Assembly (NCBI RefSeq): GCF_001999765.1
Contig: NZ_MTIC01000003.1
Coordinates: forward strand, 1 to 64,000
Length of the DNA stretch: 64,000 bases
DNA from: Sinomonas mesophila
GTDB lineage: Bacteria; Actinomycetota; Actinomycetes; Actinomycetales; Micrococcaceae
Reading direction: 5' to 3'
Shown: piece after piece, positions 25,897 to 35,109 of the stretch
How positions within the stretch are numbered: position 1 is the stretch's first letter
Layout: each line of letters opens with the position of its first letter
The notes under the pieces: generated by a model
Told to the model about the DNA's origin: nothing
Databases searched by the model: none
What the model saw: the letters and a program-made list of their open reading frames with translations, nothing else
Position numbers and translations under genes: made by a program

Positions 25897-27822
25897 ATGT
25901 ACGTGAGATTCCCCCACGGGGCGGCGAACCGCACCGATCCCGCGGCGGCGGCCGAGGTCCTCTACGACGCCGTCATCGTCGGCGGCGGGATCGCCGGCTC
26001 CATCATCGCCTCGCGGCTGAGCGAGGCCGGCAGGAGAGTGCTCATCCTCGAAGCGGGCTCGGCCCAGGACCTCACCCTGAAGGGCTACGAGGCCTACCTC
26101 GAGCGCTTCTACTCCGCGACGAGCAAGGACAACCAGGCGCCCTACCCTGTGGTGCCCAACGCCCCGATGCCCCGCGGCACGGACGCGCGGCGGATCGCCC
26201 CGGGAACGCCCGACTCCTCCTCCTACATCGTCCAGAGCGGACCCTTCGCCACCGACACCACCTACACGAGGGTTCTCGGCGGCACGACCATGCACTGGGA
26301 GGGCAAGACGCCGCGGATGCTGCCCGAGGACTTCCGCATGCGCACGCTCTACGGCGAGGGTGCCGACTGGCCGCTCACCTACGAGGACCTCTCCCCGTAC
26401 TACGACGAGGCCGAGCGCGAGATCGGCGTCTCGGCCGACGTCGAGGACCAGGCCTACCTCGGGACCACCTTCGACGAGGGCTACGTGTACCCCATGAAGG
26501 GCCTGCCCCTCTCGTACCTGGACCAGATGGTCGCCAGGGACGTCGACGGGATGCCGGTCGAGCTCGACGGGGAGAAGCGTCAGCTGCGCGTCCGGCCGTG
26601 GCCGCAGGGCCGGAACGGGATACCGAACCCGGCGTACGACGGCGGGAAGGGTTACGTTCCGCGGGGGGCGGTGAGCACCTTCCAGGTCGAGCTCGGCCAG
26701 CGGTGCCAGGGCAACAACAACTGCGTGCCCATCTGCCCGGTGCAGGCCAAGTACAACGCCGGCAAGACCCTCGCCGTGGCCCTCCAGAGCGGCCGGGTCG
26801 ACCTGGTCGCGCAGGCGGTGGCCTACAAGGTGCACGTCGACGAGCAGACCGGACGGGTGACCGAGATCGAGTACCGCCGCTACGAACGGCCCGACAGCAC
26901 CAGCTTCACCACCCTGAGGGCCCGGGGCCGGCTGTTCATCCTGGCCACCAACGCCGTCGAGAACCCCCGGCTCATGCTGGCCTCCGGCCTGCGCAGCTCG
27001 AGCGGCCTCATGGGGCGGAACTTCATGGACCACGCCTACCTGCTCGCGTGGGCCCTGCTCCCGGAGGTGGCCGGCACCTTCCGCGGCACCAACTGCACCG
27101 GCGGCATCACCGACCTGCGCGGCGGCCACTTCCGCCGCCGCCAGGCCGCCTTCAGCGTCGACATCCACAACGACGGCTGGGGCTGGGCCCGCGGGGCACC
27201 CATGACGGACCTGATCGACCTGGTCGACGCCGGCGGCCGCTACGGCGAGACCCTCCGGCAGGGCCTCGTGGACCGGGTGTCACGCCAGCTGCAGCTGGCC
27301 TTCATGGTCGAGGTCCCCGCCAACCCGAGCAACCGGATCACCGTGGACCCGGCCTACACCGACCATCTGGGGAACATGCGGCCCATCCTCACCTACGACA
27401 TCCCCGACTACACGATGCGCGGCGTGGCCTACGCCAGGCAGCTGTCGAAGCGGATCTTCGCCCGCCTCGGGGCCGAGGACCACACCGAGTACGATCCCAC
27501 CTTCTGGGGCTACGCCGTCCACGAGGGCGAGGGGTACGAGATCCGAGGAGGCAACCACCTCGCCGGCACCCACATGATGGGCCGCGTCCCGACCAATTCC
27601 GTGGTCAACCCGGATCAGCGGTCCTGGGACCACGCGAACCTCTACCTGGTCGGCGGGGGGAGCATGCCGACCGTGGGCACCTCGAACATCACGCTCACCC
27701 TCGCGGCCCTGTGCCTGCGGAGCGCCCGCGCCATGCTTGCCCAGCTCGACGCCGAGAGCGCACCGATCGAGGTCTCCTCGAAGGGCGCCACCCGTCCTCA
27801 ACACCAGGAGGTGTCCCAGTGA
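25897..27822 (+). CDS. GMC oxidoreductase with Cys3 iron-sulfur motif
   Basis: 641 aa. FAD motif VIVGGGIAGSIIASRLSEAGRRVLILEAG, FAD-contact GGTTMHWEGKTPR, and GMC C-terminus with GTHMMGR (His) and TVGTSNITLTLAAL (Asn). C270-X5-C276-X3-C280 in QRCQGNNNCVPICPVQ has the spacing of the 3Fe-4S ligands in bacterial FAD-dependent glucose dehydrogenase (212/218/222). So it is a sugar dehydrogenase, not an oxidase, and should pass electrons onward. Its small subunit is two genes downstream. Ribosome site GAAGGAGGG. Confidence 0.88.
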   Translation: MYVRFPHGAANRTDPAAAAEVLYDAVIVGGGIAGSIIASRLSEAGRRVLILEAGSAQDLTLKGYEAYLERFYSATSKDNQAPYPVVPNAPMPRGTDARRIAPGTPDSSSYIVQSGPFATDTTYTRVLGGTTMHWEGKTPRMLPEDFRMRTLYGEGADWPLTYEDLSPYYDEAEREIGVSADVEDQAYLGTTFDEGYVYPMKGLPLSYLDQMVARDVDGMPVELDGEKRQLRVRPWPQGRNGIPNPAYDGGKGYVPRGAVSTFQVELGQRCQGNNNCVPICPVQAKYNAGKTLAVALQSGRVDLVAQAVAYKVHVDEQTGRVTEIEYRRYERPDSTSFTTLRARGRLFILATNAVENPRLMLASGLRSSSGLMGRNFMDHAYLLAWALLPEVAGTFRGTNCTGGITDLRGGHFRRRQAAFSVDIHNDGWGWARGAPMTDLIDLVDAGGRYGETLRQGLVDRVSRQLQLAFMVEVPANPSNRITVDPAYTDHLGNMRPILTYDIPDYTMRGVAYARQLSKRIFARLGAEDHTEYDPTFWGYAVHEGEGYEIRGGNHLAGTHMMGRVPTNSVVNPDQRSWDHANLYLVGGGSMPTVGTSNITLTLAALCLRSARAMLAQLDAESAPIEVSSKGATRPQHQEVSQ

Positions 27823-28931
27823 CCGCATCGACCATCAACACCCGCGACGACCTGATCGACTACCTGCACGTGGCGATCGCCCTCGAGCACGCCACCATCC
27901 CCCCGTACCTGACCGCGCTCTACTCCATCCATCCCGCCACCAACTCTGACGCCGCCCACGTCATCCGGGTAGTCGTGGTGGAGGAGATGCTGCACCTGAC
28001 CCTCGCCGCCAACGTGCTGAACGCCATCGGCGGGTCTCCCGACCTGACCCGTCCCGGCTTCGTGCCCTCCTACCCGGCCCGTCTGCCCGACGGGGAGGAC
28101 GACTTCTACGTCGACCTGCGGCCCTTCTCCCCTGAAGCGGTGGAGACGTTCCTCAATATCGAACGGCCGGGCGCCGCTCCCAGCGGCAGGTCACGGCTCG
28201 TGCCGACGCCGGACGGCGGGAGGCCGTTCCTCGTCTCCAGCCCGACGGTCGAGGGGATGCACTTCTACAGCATCGGCGAGTTCTACGAGGAGATCATCGA
28301 GGGGCTGGAGAAGGTGGCTGCGGCCGACCCCGGGCTCTTCAGCGGGGACCCGGCCAGGCAGGTGGGGCCCGAGTACTTCTACTCCGGCGGCGGGGCGGCG
28401 ATCCCCGTCGTCGACCTGGACTCGGCGCGGCGGGCGCTGCGCTTCATCGCCGAACAGGGCGAGGGCCTCGACTCGGGCATTTACGACGACGACGGCGAGC
28501 TCGCGCACTACTACCGGTTCCGGCAGCTGAAGCTCGGCCGCTACTACCAGGCTGGCGACCACCCCGACTCGCCCTCCGGCCCGCCTCTCAGCGTCGCGTG
28601 GGACGAGGTGTTCAGGGTGAAGGTCAGCGCCAAGCTGGCCGACTATCCGCCCGGATCGGAGCTCGAGGCTGCAGCGCTGGACTTCAACGCCGACTACGAG
28701 GCTTTTCTCGCCCTCCTCACTCAGGCGTTCAACGGCCAGCCGGGCCTCCTGCTCGATGCCGTGCCCTACATGTTCCGCCTGCGCGACGCGTTCAACCGCC
28801 TCGTGCGCAACCCCCTGCCGGGCAGCGGCGGGCACCATGCCGCCCCCACCTTCGAGGTCCCGACGGTGGCCGGGTCGGGCCCGGAGGCCTCCCAGGCCGC
28901 CAGCGACACAGCCCAGGCGGTGGGGCGGTGA
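27819..28931 (+). CDS. Ferritin-like protein (VioB-type di-iron domain)
   Basis: 370 aa from the GTG at 27819, whose 4-bp overlap with the GMC stop (GTGA) and AGGAGGTG ribosome site fix the start. The N-terminal helices carry HVAIALEHATIPPYLTALYSI and VVVEEMLHLTLAANVLNAIGG, i.e. E...EEMxxH ligands of a ferritin-like di-iron centre. Such domains occur in iminophenylpyruvate dimer synthases and related oxidases. Its role between the two dehydrogenase subunits is unknown. Confidence 0.8.
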   Translation: MTASTINTRDDLIDYLHVAIALEHATIPPYLTALYSIHPATNSDAAHVIRVVVVEEMLHLTLAANVLNAIGGSPDLTRPGFVPSYPARLPDGEDDFYVDLRPFSPEAVETFLNIERPGAAPSGRSRLVPTPDGGRPFLVSSPTVEGMHFYSIGEFYEEIIEGLEKVAAADPGLFSGDPARQVGPEYFYSGGGAAIPVVDLDSARRALRFIAEQGEGLDSGIYDDDGELAHYYRFRQLKLGRYYQAGDHPDSPSGPPLSVAWDEVFRVKVSAKLADYPPGSELEAAALDFNADYEAFLALLTQAFNGQPGLLLDAVPYMFRLRDAFNRLVRNPLPGSGGHHAAPTFEVPTVAGSGPEASQAASDTAQAVGR

Positions 28932-29437
28932 GCACCGAGCCGTTCGACGAGTTCCTCCGCCTCTCGGCCGAGCTCACCGCCTTCGAGGAGACCGACCTGC
29001 TCGGCACCGGGCTGGCCCACCAGTACCTGGCCAAGGTGCGCGCCGCCTGCGGTGACGACGTCGTCGTCGCCCTTCTGGACGCCTACCGCGCCGCCCGCGC
29101 CGACGCGGAGGACGACGGCGGACGCCGCGACCCGATCCTGCTCGACCGGGCCCTGCGCCACCGGATCTTCAGCGACGACCGCCTCGGGCCGGTGGCCCGC
29201 AACGTCGTCAAGCTCTGGTTCGCTGGGATGTGGTACGGGCTGCCACCCGAGTGGACGGACCGCTACGGGGCCCACAGCGCGGCCGAAACCTCCACCGTCA
29301 CCTCCGCCTCCTATCAGGAGGGGCTGCTGTGGCGGGCCATCGCGGCCAACCCCCCGGGCGCCAAGGCGCCCGGCTACGGCTCCTGGGCCGAGCCACCCCG
29401 CATCGAGCAGCGCTATCTGAAAGGGGCAGGAAAATGA
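28928..29437 (+). CDS. Small subunit of FAD-linked sugar dehydrogenase
   Basis: 169 aa from the GTG at 28928 (GTGA overlap). Starts FDEFLRLSAELTAFEETDLLGTGLAHQYL and has VARNVVKLWFAGMWYGLP, the hallmark motifs of the FAD-sorbitol/glucose dehydrogenase small subunit family. That family usually has a Tat signal that carries the large subunit out; here there is none, so the complex is probably cytoplasmic. Partner of the GMC protein at 25897. Confidence 0.75.
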   Translation: MSTEPFDEFLRLSAELTAFEETDLLGTGLAHQYLAKVRAACGDDVVVALLDAYRAARADAEDDGGRRDPILLDRALRHRIFSDDRLGPVARNVVKLWFAGMWYGLPPEWTDRYGAHSAAETSTVTSASYQEGLLWRAIAANPPGAKAPGYGSWAEPPRIEQRYLKGAGK

Positions 29438-30348
29438 CAACACTAGCGGATGGCCTCGGTCCGGACAGGGTGAAGCTCGGCGTCTGCTGCACGCTCTGGT
29501 GGAACGATGATTTCCCCACCATCGACGCCGGCATCCCCTTCGGCCAGGCCGTGAGCGAGATGGCCCTCGCGGGCTTCCAGGGCTGCAGCATCGGGCACAA
29601 GTACCCCTCCGACGCCGCGGTGCTCAAGGCCGCCCTCGACCTCCGCGGACTGCAGGTGTCCGAGCCCTGGACGAGCACGTACTTCACGATCAAGAACATG
29701 CGGCAGAAGACGATCGACGCCTTCGAGCAGACGCTGGCGCACATCAAGGCCCTCGGCGGAACCGAGCTGGTCGTGGCCGAGTTCGGAGCCTCCTCGCACC
29801 TGCTCCCCATCGACCTGTTCGCCAATCGCCCGGTCTTCACCGACGCCCAGTGGGACGACCTGACCTCCGGCCTGGAGGAGCTAGGCAAGATCGCCAACGC
29901 GGCCGAGATGAGGCTCAGCTACCACCACCACATGGGCACCGGCGTCATGTACCGGGCCGATATCGACCGGCTGATGGCCTCGACGGATCCGGAGCTGGTC
30001 CACCTGCTGCTCGACACCGGCCATGTCGCCTTGGCGGGCGACGATCCGCTGGACGTGGCCCGGGCCCACGCGGACCGCATCGGCCACGTCCACCTCAAGA
30101 GCGTCCGCCCCGAGTTCGTGAGCCAGGTGCAAGAAGAAGGCCTCTCGTTCCAGGAGGGCGTCGAGCTCGGCGTCTTCACCGTGCCCGGCGACGGCACGAT
30201 CGAGTTCCGGCCGATCCTCGAGGCGCTCGCCGAGGCCGACTACGAGGGCTGGCTGGTCGTGGAGGCCGAGCAGGACCCGAACAAGGCCAACCCGCTCGAA
30301 TATGCCCAGAGGGCCCGCGCCTACCTCGCGGATGTCCTGGGCTGGTAG
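29434..30348 (+). CDS. Sugar phosphate isomerase/epimerase-like TIM barrel (IolE type)
   Basis: 304 aa from the ATG at 29434 (ATGA overlap). AP-endonuclease-2-type TIM barrel: VKLGVCCTLWWNDD, LSYHHHMGTGV, LLLDTGHVALAGDDP, IGHVHLKSVRPEF and a final VVEAEQDPN supply the Glu/His/Asp metal ligands. Closest by pattern to inosose dehydratase IolE. Next to a 3-keto-forming type of dehydrogenase it may isomerise, dehydrate or cleave an oxidised sugar. Confidence 0.82.
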   Translation: MTTLADGLGPDRVKLGVCCTLWWNDDFPTIDAGIPFGQAVSEMALAGFQGCSIGHKYPSDAAVLKAALDLRGLQVSEPWTSTYFTIKNMRQKTIDAFEQTLAHIKALGGTELVVAEFGASSHLLPIDLFANRPVFTDAQWDDLTSGLEELGKIANAAEMRLSYHHHMGTGVMYRADIDRLMASTDPELVHLLLDTGHVALAGDDPLDVARAHADRIGHVHLKSVRPEFVSQVQEEGLSFQEGVELGVFTVPGDGTIEFRPILEALAEADYEGWLVVEAEQDPNKANPLEYAQRARAYLADVLGW

Positions 30349-30360
30349 AGGAGATCAGGA

Positions 30361-31413
30361 ATGGACACGACACCCCAGCGAGACGTCTTCTTCAGCTTCT
30401 TCATGTTCACCGCCGACCTGAGGCCCCAGGACCCGAGCTACACGAAGGTCCTGATCGACCATCTGAAGGTCCTCACCGAGATGGGCTACGACGGCTTCGA
30501 CGTGCACATCGCCTCCCAGCCGGCGACCGTCGACCATCGGCGCGAGGTCGAGGCCTACGCCGGCCTCAAGAAGGCGTTCGACCATGCGGGGCTGAGGGGG
30601 ACGAAGTTCACCACCAACGTCGGGACCACGCGGACCTTCGACCCGACGTCACCCTACGAGGAACAGCGCAGGCAGGCCCTCTCCTACCTCACGTCGCGCG
30701 TCGACATCACCCAGGTTCTCGGCGGCGACTCGATCATGTCCGGGCCGTTCCTCTACCCCTACGGAGTGTTCCCGCTCACGGACGCCAATGAGCAGATCTG
30801 GTCCGATGCCCTCCAGGACTGGATGAAGCCGCGCTTCCGCGCGGCGCGCGCCGTCTTCGAGGAACTGGCGGAGTATGCCGCGGCGCAAGGGGTGAAGCTC
30901 GCCGTCGAGCCCGTCAAGAGCTGGGAGACGCCCCCGCCCAACATGGTCTCGGAGGCGCTGGACTTCCTCGACACCCTCGGGAACCCGCACGGCGCCGGCG
31001 TGACGATCGATACCGCGCAGGTCGTGATGGAGAGCCAGGGCCCTGGGGTCTTCAGGGAGAACGTCGCCCGGGCCGCGAGCCAGGACCGGCTCCACTATGT
31101 CCACATCTCCGCGCCCGATCGGGGTGCGGTGCATGACAGCTGGATCCCGTGGGAGACCATCCTGAACGAGGTCGAGCCGGTCTACCGCGGGCCCTATCTG
31201 GTCGAGGTGTTCAACGCGATCCCGCCGTTCGACAGCTCCATGCGGATGGCCCGCCGCCGCTTCTGGCGCCCCGGCGAGGACGCGCCGTCGTCCGCCGACA
31301 GTGCCTACGACGTCGCCAAAGCCGCGCTGGAGGAACTCCGGGAGCAGATCGCCCTGTCCGCCCGAACCCGGTCGGATGCGACGCTGCTGGCCTACACCGG
31401 AGAGGACGACTGA
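30361..31413 (+). CDS. Second sugar isomerase/epimerase-like TIM barrel
   Basis: 350 aa, 12 bp after the previous gene. TIM-barrel features: GYDGFDVHIASQPA, KLAVEPVKSWETPP (Glu), GVTIDTAQVVMES (Asp), HYVHISAPDRGAVHDSWIPWETI (His) and YLVEVFNAIPPF (Glu), as in ketose 3-epimerases. It is distinct in sequence from its neighbour, so the pathway uses two different steps rather than a duplication. Confidence 0.8.
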   Translation: MDTTPQRDVFFSFFMFTADLRPQDPSYTKVLIDHLKVLTEMGYDGFDVHIASQPATVDHRREVEAYAGLKKAFDHAGLRGTKFTTNVGTTRTFDPTSPYEEQRRQALSYLTSRVDITQVLGGDSIMSGPFLYPYGVFPLTDANEQIWSDALQDWMKPRFRAARAVFEELAEYAAAQGVKLAVEPVKSWETPPPNMVSEALDFLDTLGNPHGAGVTIDTAQVVMESQGPGVFRENVARAASQDRLHYVHISAPDRGAVHDSWIPWETILNEVEPVYRGPYLVEVFNAIPPFDSSMRMARRRFWRPGEDAPSSADSAYDVAKAALEELREQIALSARTRSDATLLAYTGEDD

Positions 31414-32240
31414 TGTTGGCCCAGGTGTCAGATCCCATCAGCATGGTCGTGAAGCAGACGGGCGACGTCCGTCTTCACACCTTCGTCTCGTCCTTCGAGT
31501 ACAGCAACATCGCCAACGCCACCCACATCGTCGAGACCGCGAACCAGCTGGTGCTCGTCGACTCGCAGTTCCTCGTTCCCTACGCGAGGGCCTTCAGGGA
31601 CTACGCGGACAGTCTCGGCAAGCCGATCAAGAGGCTGTACCTTTCCCACCGGCACCCCGACCACTGGTTCGGCACGGGGGCCGCGTTCGCCGACACCCCG
31701 ATCTACGCGCTGCCCGAGACGATGAAGTTCATCCAGGAGCACGGCGAGGACTCGAGGAGCGACCATTGGAAGCTCGGCGACCTCGTCCCGGATCAGATCG
31801 TCGTCCCCGGAGAGGTCGCGAGCCTGGGGGAGGAGACCATCGACGGGGTCAGGTATCTCTTCGACCGCGTCACGGACACGGAGATCGACGTCACCCTCAC
31901 GATCCGGCTTCCCGAGCTGGGCGTGTACTTCGCCCAGGACCTGATCTACAGCGGCACCCACCTGTACCTGTCGGAGGACCTGGGCCACTGGATTCGGGTT
32001 CTGCAGGACATGCTCCTGACGGACTATGAGCTGTTCATGCCCGGCCACGGTCTGCCGGCCGACAAGAATGAAGTGGCCCGCAACATCGAGTATCTCAATG
32101 CCGCGCAGCAGGCCATCGGCAACGGGGTCACGGACGAGGCCTTCAAGGAGTTCATGCTCCAGCGATACCCCGAACGCAAATGCCCGGGGATCTTTGACAT
32201 CTACCTGCCCCGGCTGTTTGGCGGCGCGAGCAGCTACTGA
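31413..32240 (+). CDS. MBL-fold metallo-hydrolase
   Basis: 275 aa; the ATG overlaps the previous stop (TGATG). Metal-binding LSHRHPDHWFGTG (HxHxDH), followed by a later Asp (YFAQDLIYSG) and MPGHGLP (His). All zinc ligands are present. Substrate unknown; it may hydrolyse a lactone or ester formed by the dehydrogenase. Confidence 0.85.
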   Translation: MLAQVSDPISMVVKQTGDVRLHTFVSSFEYSNIANATHIVETANQLVLVDSQFLVPYARAFRDYADSLGKPIKRLYLSHRHPDHWFGTGAAFADTPIYALPETMKFIQEHGEDSRSDHWKLGDLVPDQIVVPGEVASLGEETIDGVRYLFDRVTDTEIDVTLTIRLPELGVYFAQDLIYSGTHLYLSEDLGHWIRVLQDMLLTDYELFMPGHGLPADKNEVARNIEYLNAAQQAIGNGVTDEAFKEFMLQRYPERKCPGIFDIYLPRLFGGASSY

Positions 32241-32259
32241 TTATGGAGGCGATCACACC

Positions 32260-33915
32260 ATGGACGCGGGATACACCGTAGGGAAATACCTCGTCGAGCG
32301 GCTGCATCAACTGGGGCTCGAGCACCTGTTCTCCATCGCCGGGGACTATTCGATTGATTGGCTGAACCGGTACGTCACGCCGAGCAGCATCGAGATCATC
32401 GAAGAAGTCAACGAGATGAACGCCGGCTATGCCGCGGACGGCTACGCGCGGCTGAAGGGAATCGGTGCCCTCTGCGTGACCTACTCGGCAGGCGCACTGT
32501 GTGCGGTGAATGCACTCGCCGGTGCCTACGTCGAGAAGGTGCCGCTCGTGCTGATCAACGGCACGCCGAGCATCAAGAAGACCATCACCTTCGAGCAGAC
32601 CGGGTTCAGCGCGCATCACTTCATCACCGGGCGCGAGACGGACCTCCAGTCGTTCGAGCACATCACCGCCGCGGCGGTCCGCGTGGACAGTCCGGATCTG
32701 GCGCCGGTGCTGATCGACTATGCGCTGACGCGGTGCATCAGCGAGCGGCGCCCGGTGTACATCGAGCTCCTCCAGGACATGGTCGAACTGGAGTGCGAGC
32801 CGCCTAGCGGTGTGCTGAAGCCGGCCAGGGCGATATCGGATGAGACGAGCCTCGAAGAGTCGGTCGCGCAGATCTGCTCGAGGCTCGAACGCGCCGATAA
32901 TCCGCTCATCTGGGTCGGCGTGGAGGTGGACCGCCTCGGCCTGCAGGAGAAGACCACGAGCTTGATCCAGCAGCTGAACGTCCCCTTCGTCACGGAGCTC
33001 CTGAGCAAGGCCGTCCTCTCCGAGGACGACGAGCTGTTCGTCGGGGTGCTGGACGGCCAGGCCTCATCGGCAGCTGTTTTGGATCTGGCCAAGACGTCCG
33101 ATTTCATCCTGGCCCTCGGCGTGTGGCTGACGGATATCAACTCGCTGGGCTGGGACCCGGACTTCGACAAGACCGCCTTTGCCTCGATGGATGCGGTCAA
33201 GCTCGGAACCTATTTCGGCGGGCAGGTCGCGCTGGAGCACCTGATCGACGGGATCCTGGCACAACAGGTCGCGCCCAAAGTTCGGAATCTGGAGGCGACA
33301 CTGGCTTATACCGGGCAGACCGTGGCCTTAACCGATGAGATCACGTACCAGGGATTCTACGATTTCATCCAGCCGTACATCGACGAGAACACCATTGTCG
33401 GCAGCGATTCGAGCCTGAACTACTTCGGGAGCATTCTGCTCGAGGTGCCCACGCCGGGCGCGTTCATCGCCCAATCGTCCTATTCCTCGATCGGCTACAT
33501 TGGGGCGGCCGCGACCGGTCTTTGCTTGGCAAAGAGCCCCCACCAAAGGGTGATGGTCTTCTCTGGGGACGGAGGCTTCCAGATGACCGCCCAATGCCTC
33601 TCGACCCAGACGCGTTTCCAGCTCAACCCGATCGTCTTCGTCATCGACAACGGTGTCTACGGGGTGGAGCAGTGGCTCGCTGATGCAAGTGTCTTCCATG
33701 ACGACAAGCCGTTCTACAGGTCGTGCATCCTGCACCCGTGGAATTACAGCAAGCTCGCGGAGGTGTTCGGCTACCAGGGGTGGAAGGTCAGCACCTATTG
33801 GGAGCTGGAGGAAGCCGTGGCGGGTGCACTGGCGAACTCGAACAGCCCGTCCATCATCCAGGTCGTGGTGCCCGACCATTCCATTCCCGAGAATGCGGAG
33901 TGGAAGGCGCAGTAG
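32260..33915 (+). CDS. Thiamine-diphosphate 2-keto acid decarboxylase
   Basis: 551 aa from the ATG at 32260 with a TGGAGG ribosome site. The Pyr domain has EEVNEMNAGYAADGYAR (catalytic Glu) and FSAHHF (the HH pair of pyruvate/indolepyruvate decarboxylases); the PP domain has FSGDGGFQMTAQ through IDNGVYGVEQ (GDG...N ThDP/Mg site). All catalytic positions are in place. Last gene of the operon; it probably decarboxylates a 2-oxo acid made by the preceding steps. Confidence 0.9.
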   Translation: MDAGYTVGKYLVERLHQLGLEHLFSIAGDYSIDWLNRYVTPSSIEIIEEVNEMNAGYAADGYARLKGIGALCVTYSAGALCAVNALAGAYVEKVPLVLINGTPSIKKTITFEQTGFSAHHFITGRETDLQSFEHITAAAVRVDSPDLAPVLIDYALTRCISERRPVYIELLQDMVELECEPPSGVLKPARAISDETSLEESVAQICSRLERADNPLIWVGVEVDRLGLQEKTTSLIQQLNVPFVTELLSKAVLSEDDELFVGVLDGQASSAAVLDLAKTSDFILALGVWLTDINSLGWDPDFDKTAFASMDAVKLGTYFGGQVALEHLIDGILAQQVAPKVRNLEATLAYTGQTVALTDEITYQGFYDFIQPYIDENTIVGSDSSLNYFGSILLEVPTPGAFIAQSSYSSIGYIGAAATGLCLAKSPHQRVMVFSGDGGFQMTAQCLSTQTRFQLNPIVFVIDNGVYGVEQWLADASVFHDDKPFYRSCILHPWNYSKLAEVFGYQGWKVSTYWELEEAVAGALANSNSPSIIQVVVPDHSIPENAEWKAQ

Positions 33916-33927
33916 CTGCTCCTGATC

Positions 33928-34417
33928 GCGGATGCTCGTGCTGGCGGAGTGCCCCGAGATCGTGGGGTAGCGGCCGAGCCGCAGGTGCGGGTGCAGGCGT
34001 GGGCGGTCGGGCCCGGAATCGCGGACGACGCCAGCCAGCTCCGCGCGCTCGAGGCGCCCTCGCGTCGGGCCTGCCCGCGGTGGTCGACGCGTCCGACTCG
34101 AGGCGCTGGGCGAGGGGACCGCGCTGGGGGAAGATGTCGTGCTGAACCCGCACGCAGGGGAGCTCGCCGTGCTTCTGCACCGCCTCGGGCCAGAACCCCG
34201 GAAAGCGCGGAGGTCGAGGTCCGGCGCGTGGGCTGGGCGAGCGAGACCGAGGCCCCCAAGGGGGTGACCATGCGGCTCAAGGGCCCGGCCACTATGTGCG
34301 GGGTCCCGGCCGGGTGTGGTCGTCGGCATATGGGCACCCGCACCTCGGGCCGCAGGGATGGGAACTCCGGCCCTGCCGCCCGTGGAGCTCGCCGCGGCAG
34401 CGACGCTCATCCATGAG
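33928..34417 (+). pseudogene. Decayed second copy of nnr (dehydratase domain)
   Basis: Follows nnr 11273-11835 along its whole length, beginning GCGGATGCTCGTGCT and ending GAGCTCGCCGCGGCAGCGAC, with several small deletions, frameshifts and an early TAG. The first 200 bp are clearly more than 80% alike. No function can remain. It begins 13 bp after the decarboxylase stop. Confidence 0.85.
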
Positions 34418-34527
34418 TAGTGCTAGCAGAACTGCGGCGGAAGGAGGCCCATACGGCGCGCACGTGCAACGGGTTATGCGGGGGGGCGTCCGGCGGGTGT
34501 ACTCGTCCTTAGCGAAGCTGTGAGTCC

Positions 34528-35109
34528 ATGTATTCTTCTCGGGTGAATGGGGAATTTCGGTGCTTCGTGGCCAATCTGGCAGGGTCTCCCGCCTTTTCGG
34601 TTAAGGCCAGGTGGGCCATGCTTCGGCTCGCTGGAGTCTCAATCGGCCGGTCCCGAGTCTGGCATGGAGGGGCCATCGTTGGGGATCCGTCCAAGCTGAG
34701 AATCGGGAGCGGCGTCTTCATCAACGTCGGCGCCTCGTTGTTTCCCACCGGTGGGATCACGATCGGGGACGGGGTGGCGATAGGGCCGCGGGCACTCATC
34801 ATGACCGGAACACACGACATCGGCCCGTCCGACCGCCGCGCCTCCGAGCCCACGCGGTACAGCCCCGTTCGCATAGGTAAGGGGGCGTGGCTCGGGGCAG
34901 GTGTCGTCGTCCAGCCCGGCGTGAGCATCGGCGAGGGATGTGTTGTCGCGGCCGGCGCTGTCGTGACCAAAGATCTCGATCCAAACGGGCTGTACGCGGG
35001 GGTTCCCGCCAAGTTGGTGCGAAGCTTGGCAGGCGAGCCGGAGGGTACAATTCCGGCGGTTAGGCCTCGTCTGCTGGGGGCGCGTCCCGCGCTTCCAACT
35101 CCTGATTGA
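34528..35109 (+). CDS. Hexapeptide-repeat O-acetyltransferase
   Basis: 193 aa left-handed beta-helix: IGSGVFINVGASLFPTGGITIGDGVAIGPRALIMTGTHD and VRIGKGAWLGAGVVVQPGVSIGEGCVVAAGAVVTKD with the catalytic-type His, ending YAGVPAKLVRSL. Typical of acetyltransferases that modify exopolysaccharide repeat units. First gene of the polysaccharide locus; its 3' end overlaps the tiny convergent ORF at 35060-35182 by 50 bp. Confidence 0.85.
   Translation: MYSSRVNGEFRCFVANLAGSPAFSVKARWAMLRLAGVSIGRSRVWHGGAIVGDPSKLRIGSGVFINVGASLFPTGGITIGDGVAIGPRALIMTGTHDIGPSDRRASEPTRYSPVRIGKGAWLGAGVVVQPGVSIGEGCVVAAGAVVTKDLDPNGLYAGVPAKLVRSLAGEPEGTIPAVRPRLLGARPALPTPD

Noticed and set aside
24166-27168. 1000-codon minus-strand open frame
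   Set aside because: It is the antisense of the GH15 and GMC genes; GC-rich codon use keeps the reverse frame open. The translation has no domain and is rich in Gly, Arg, Val, as expected for such shadows.
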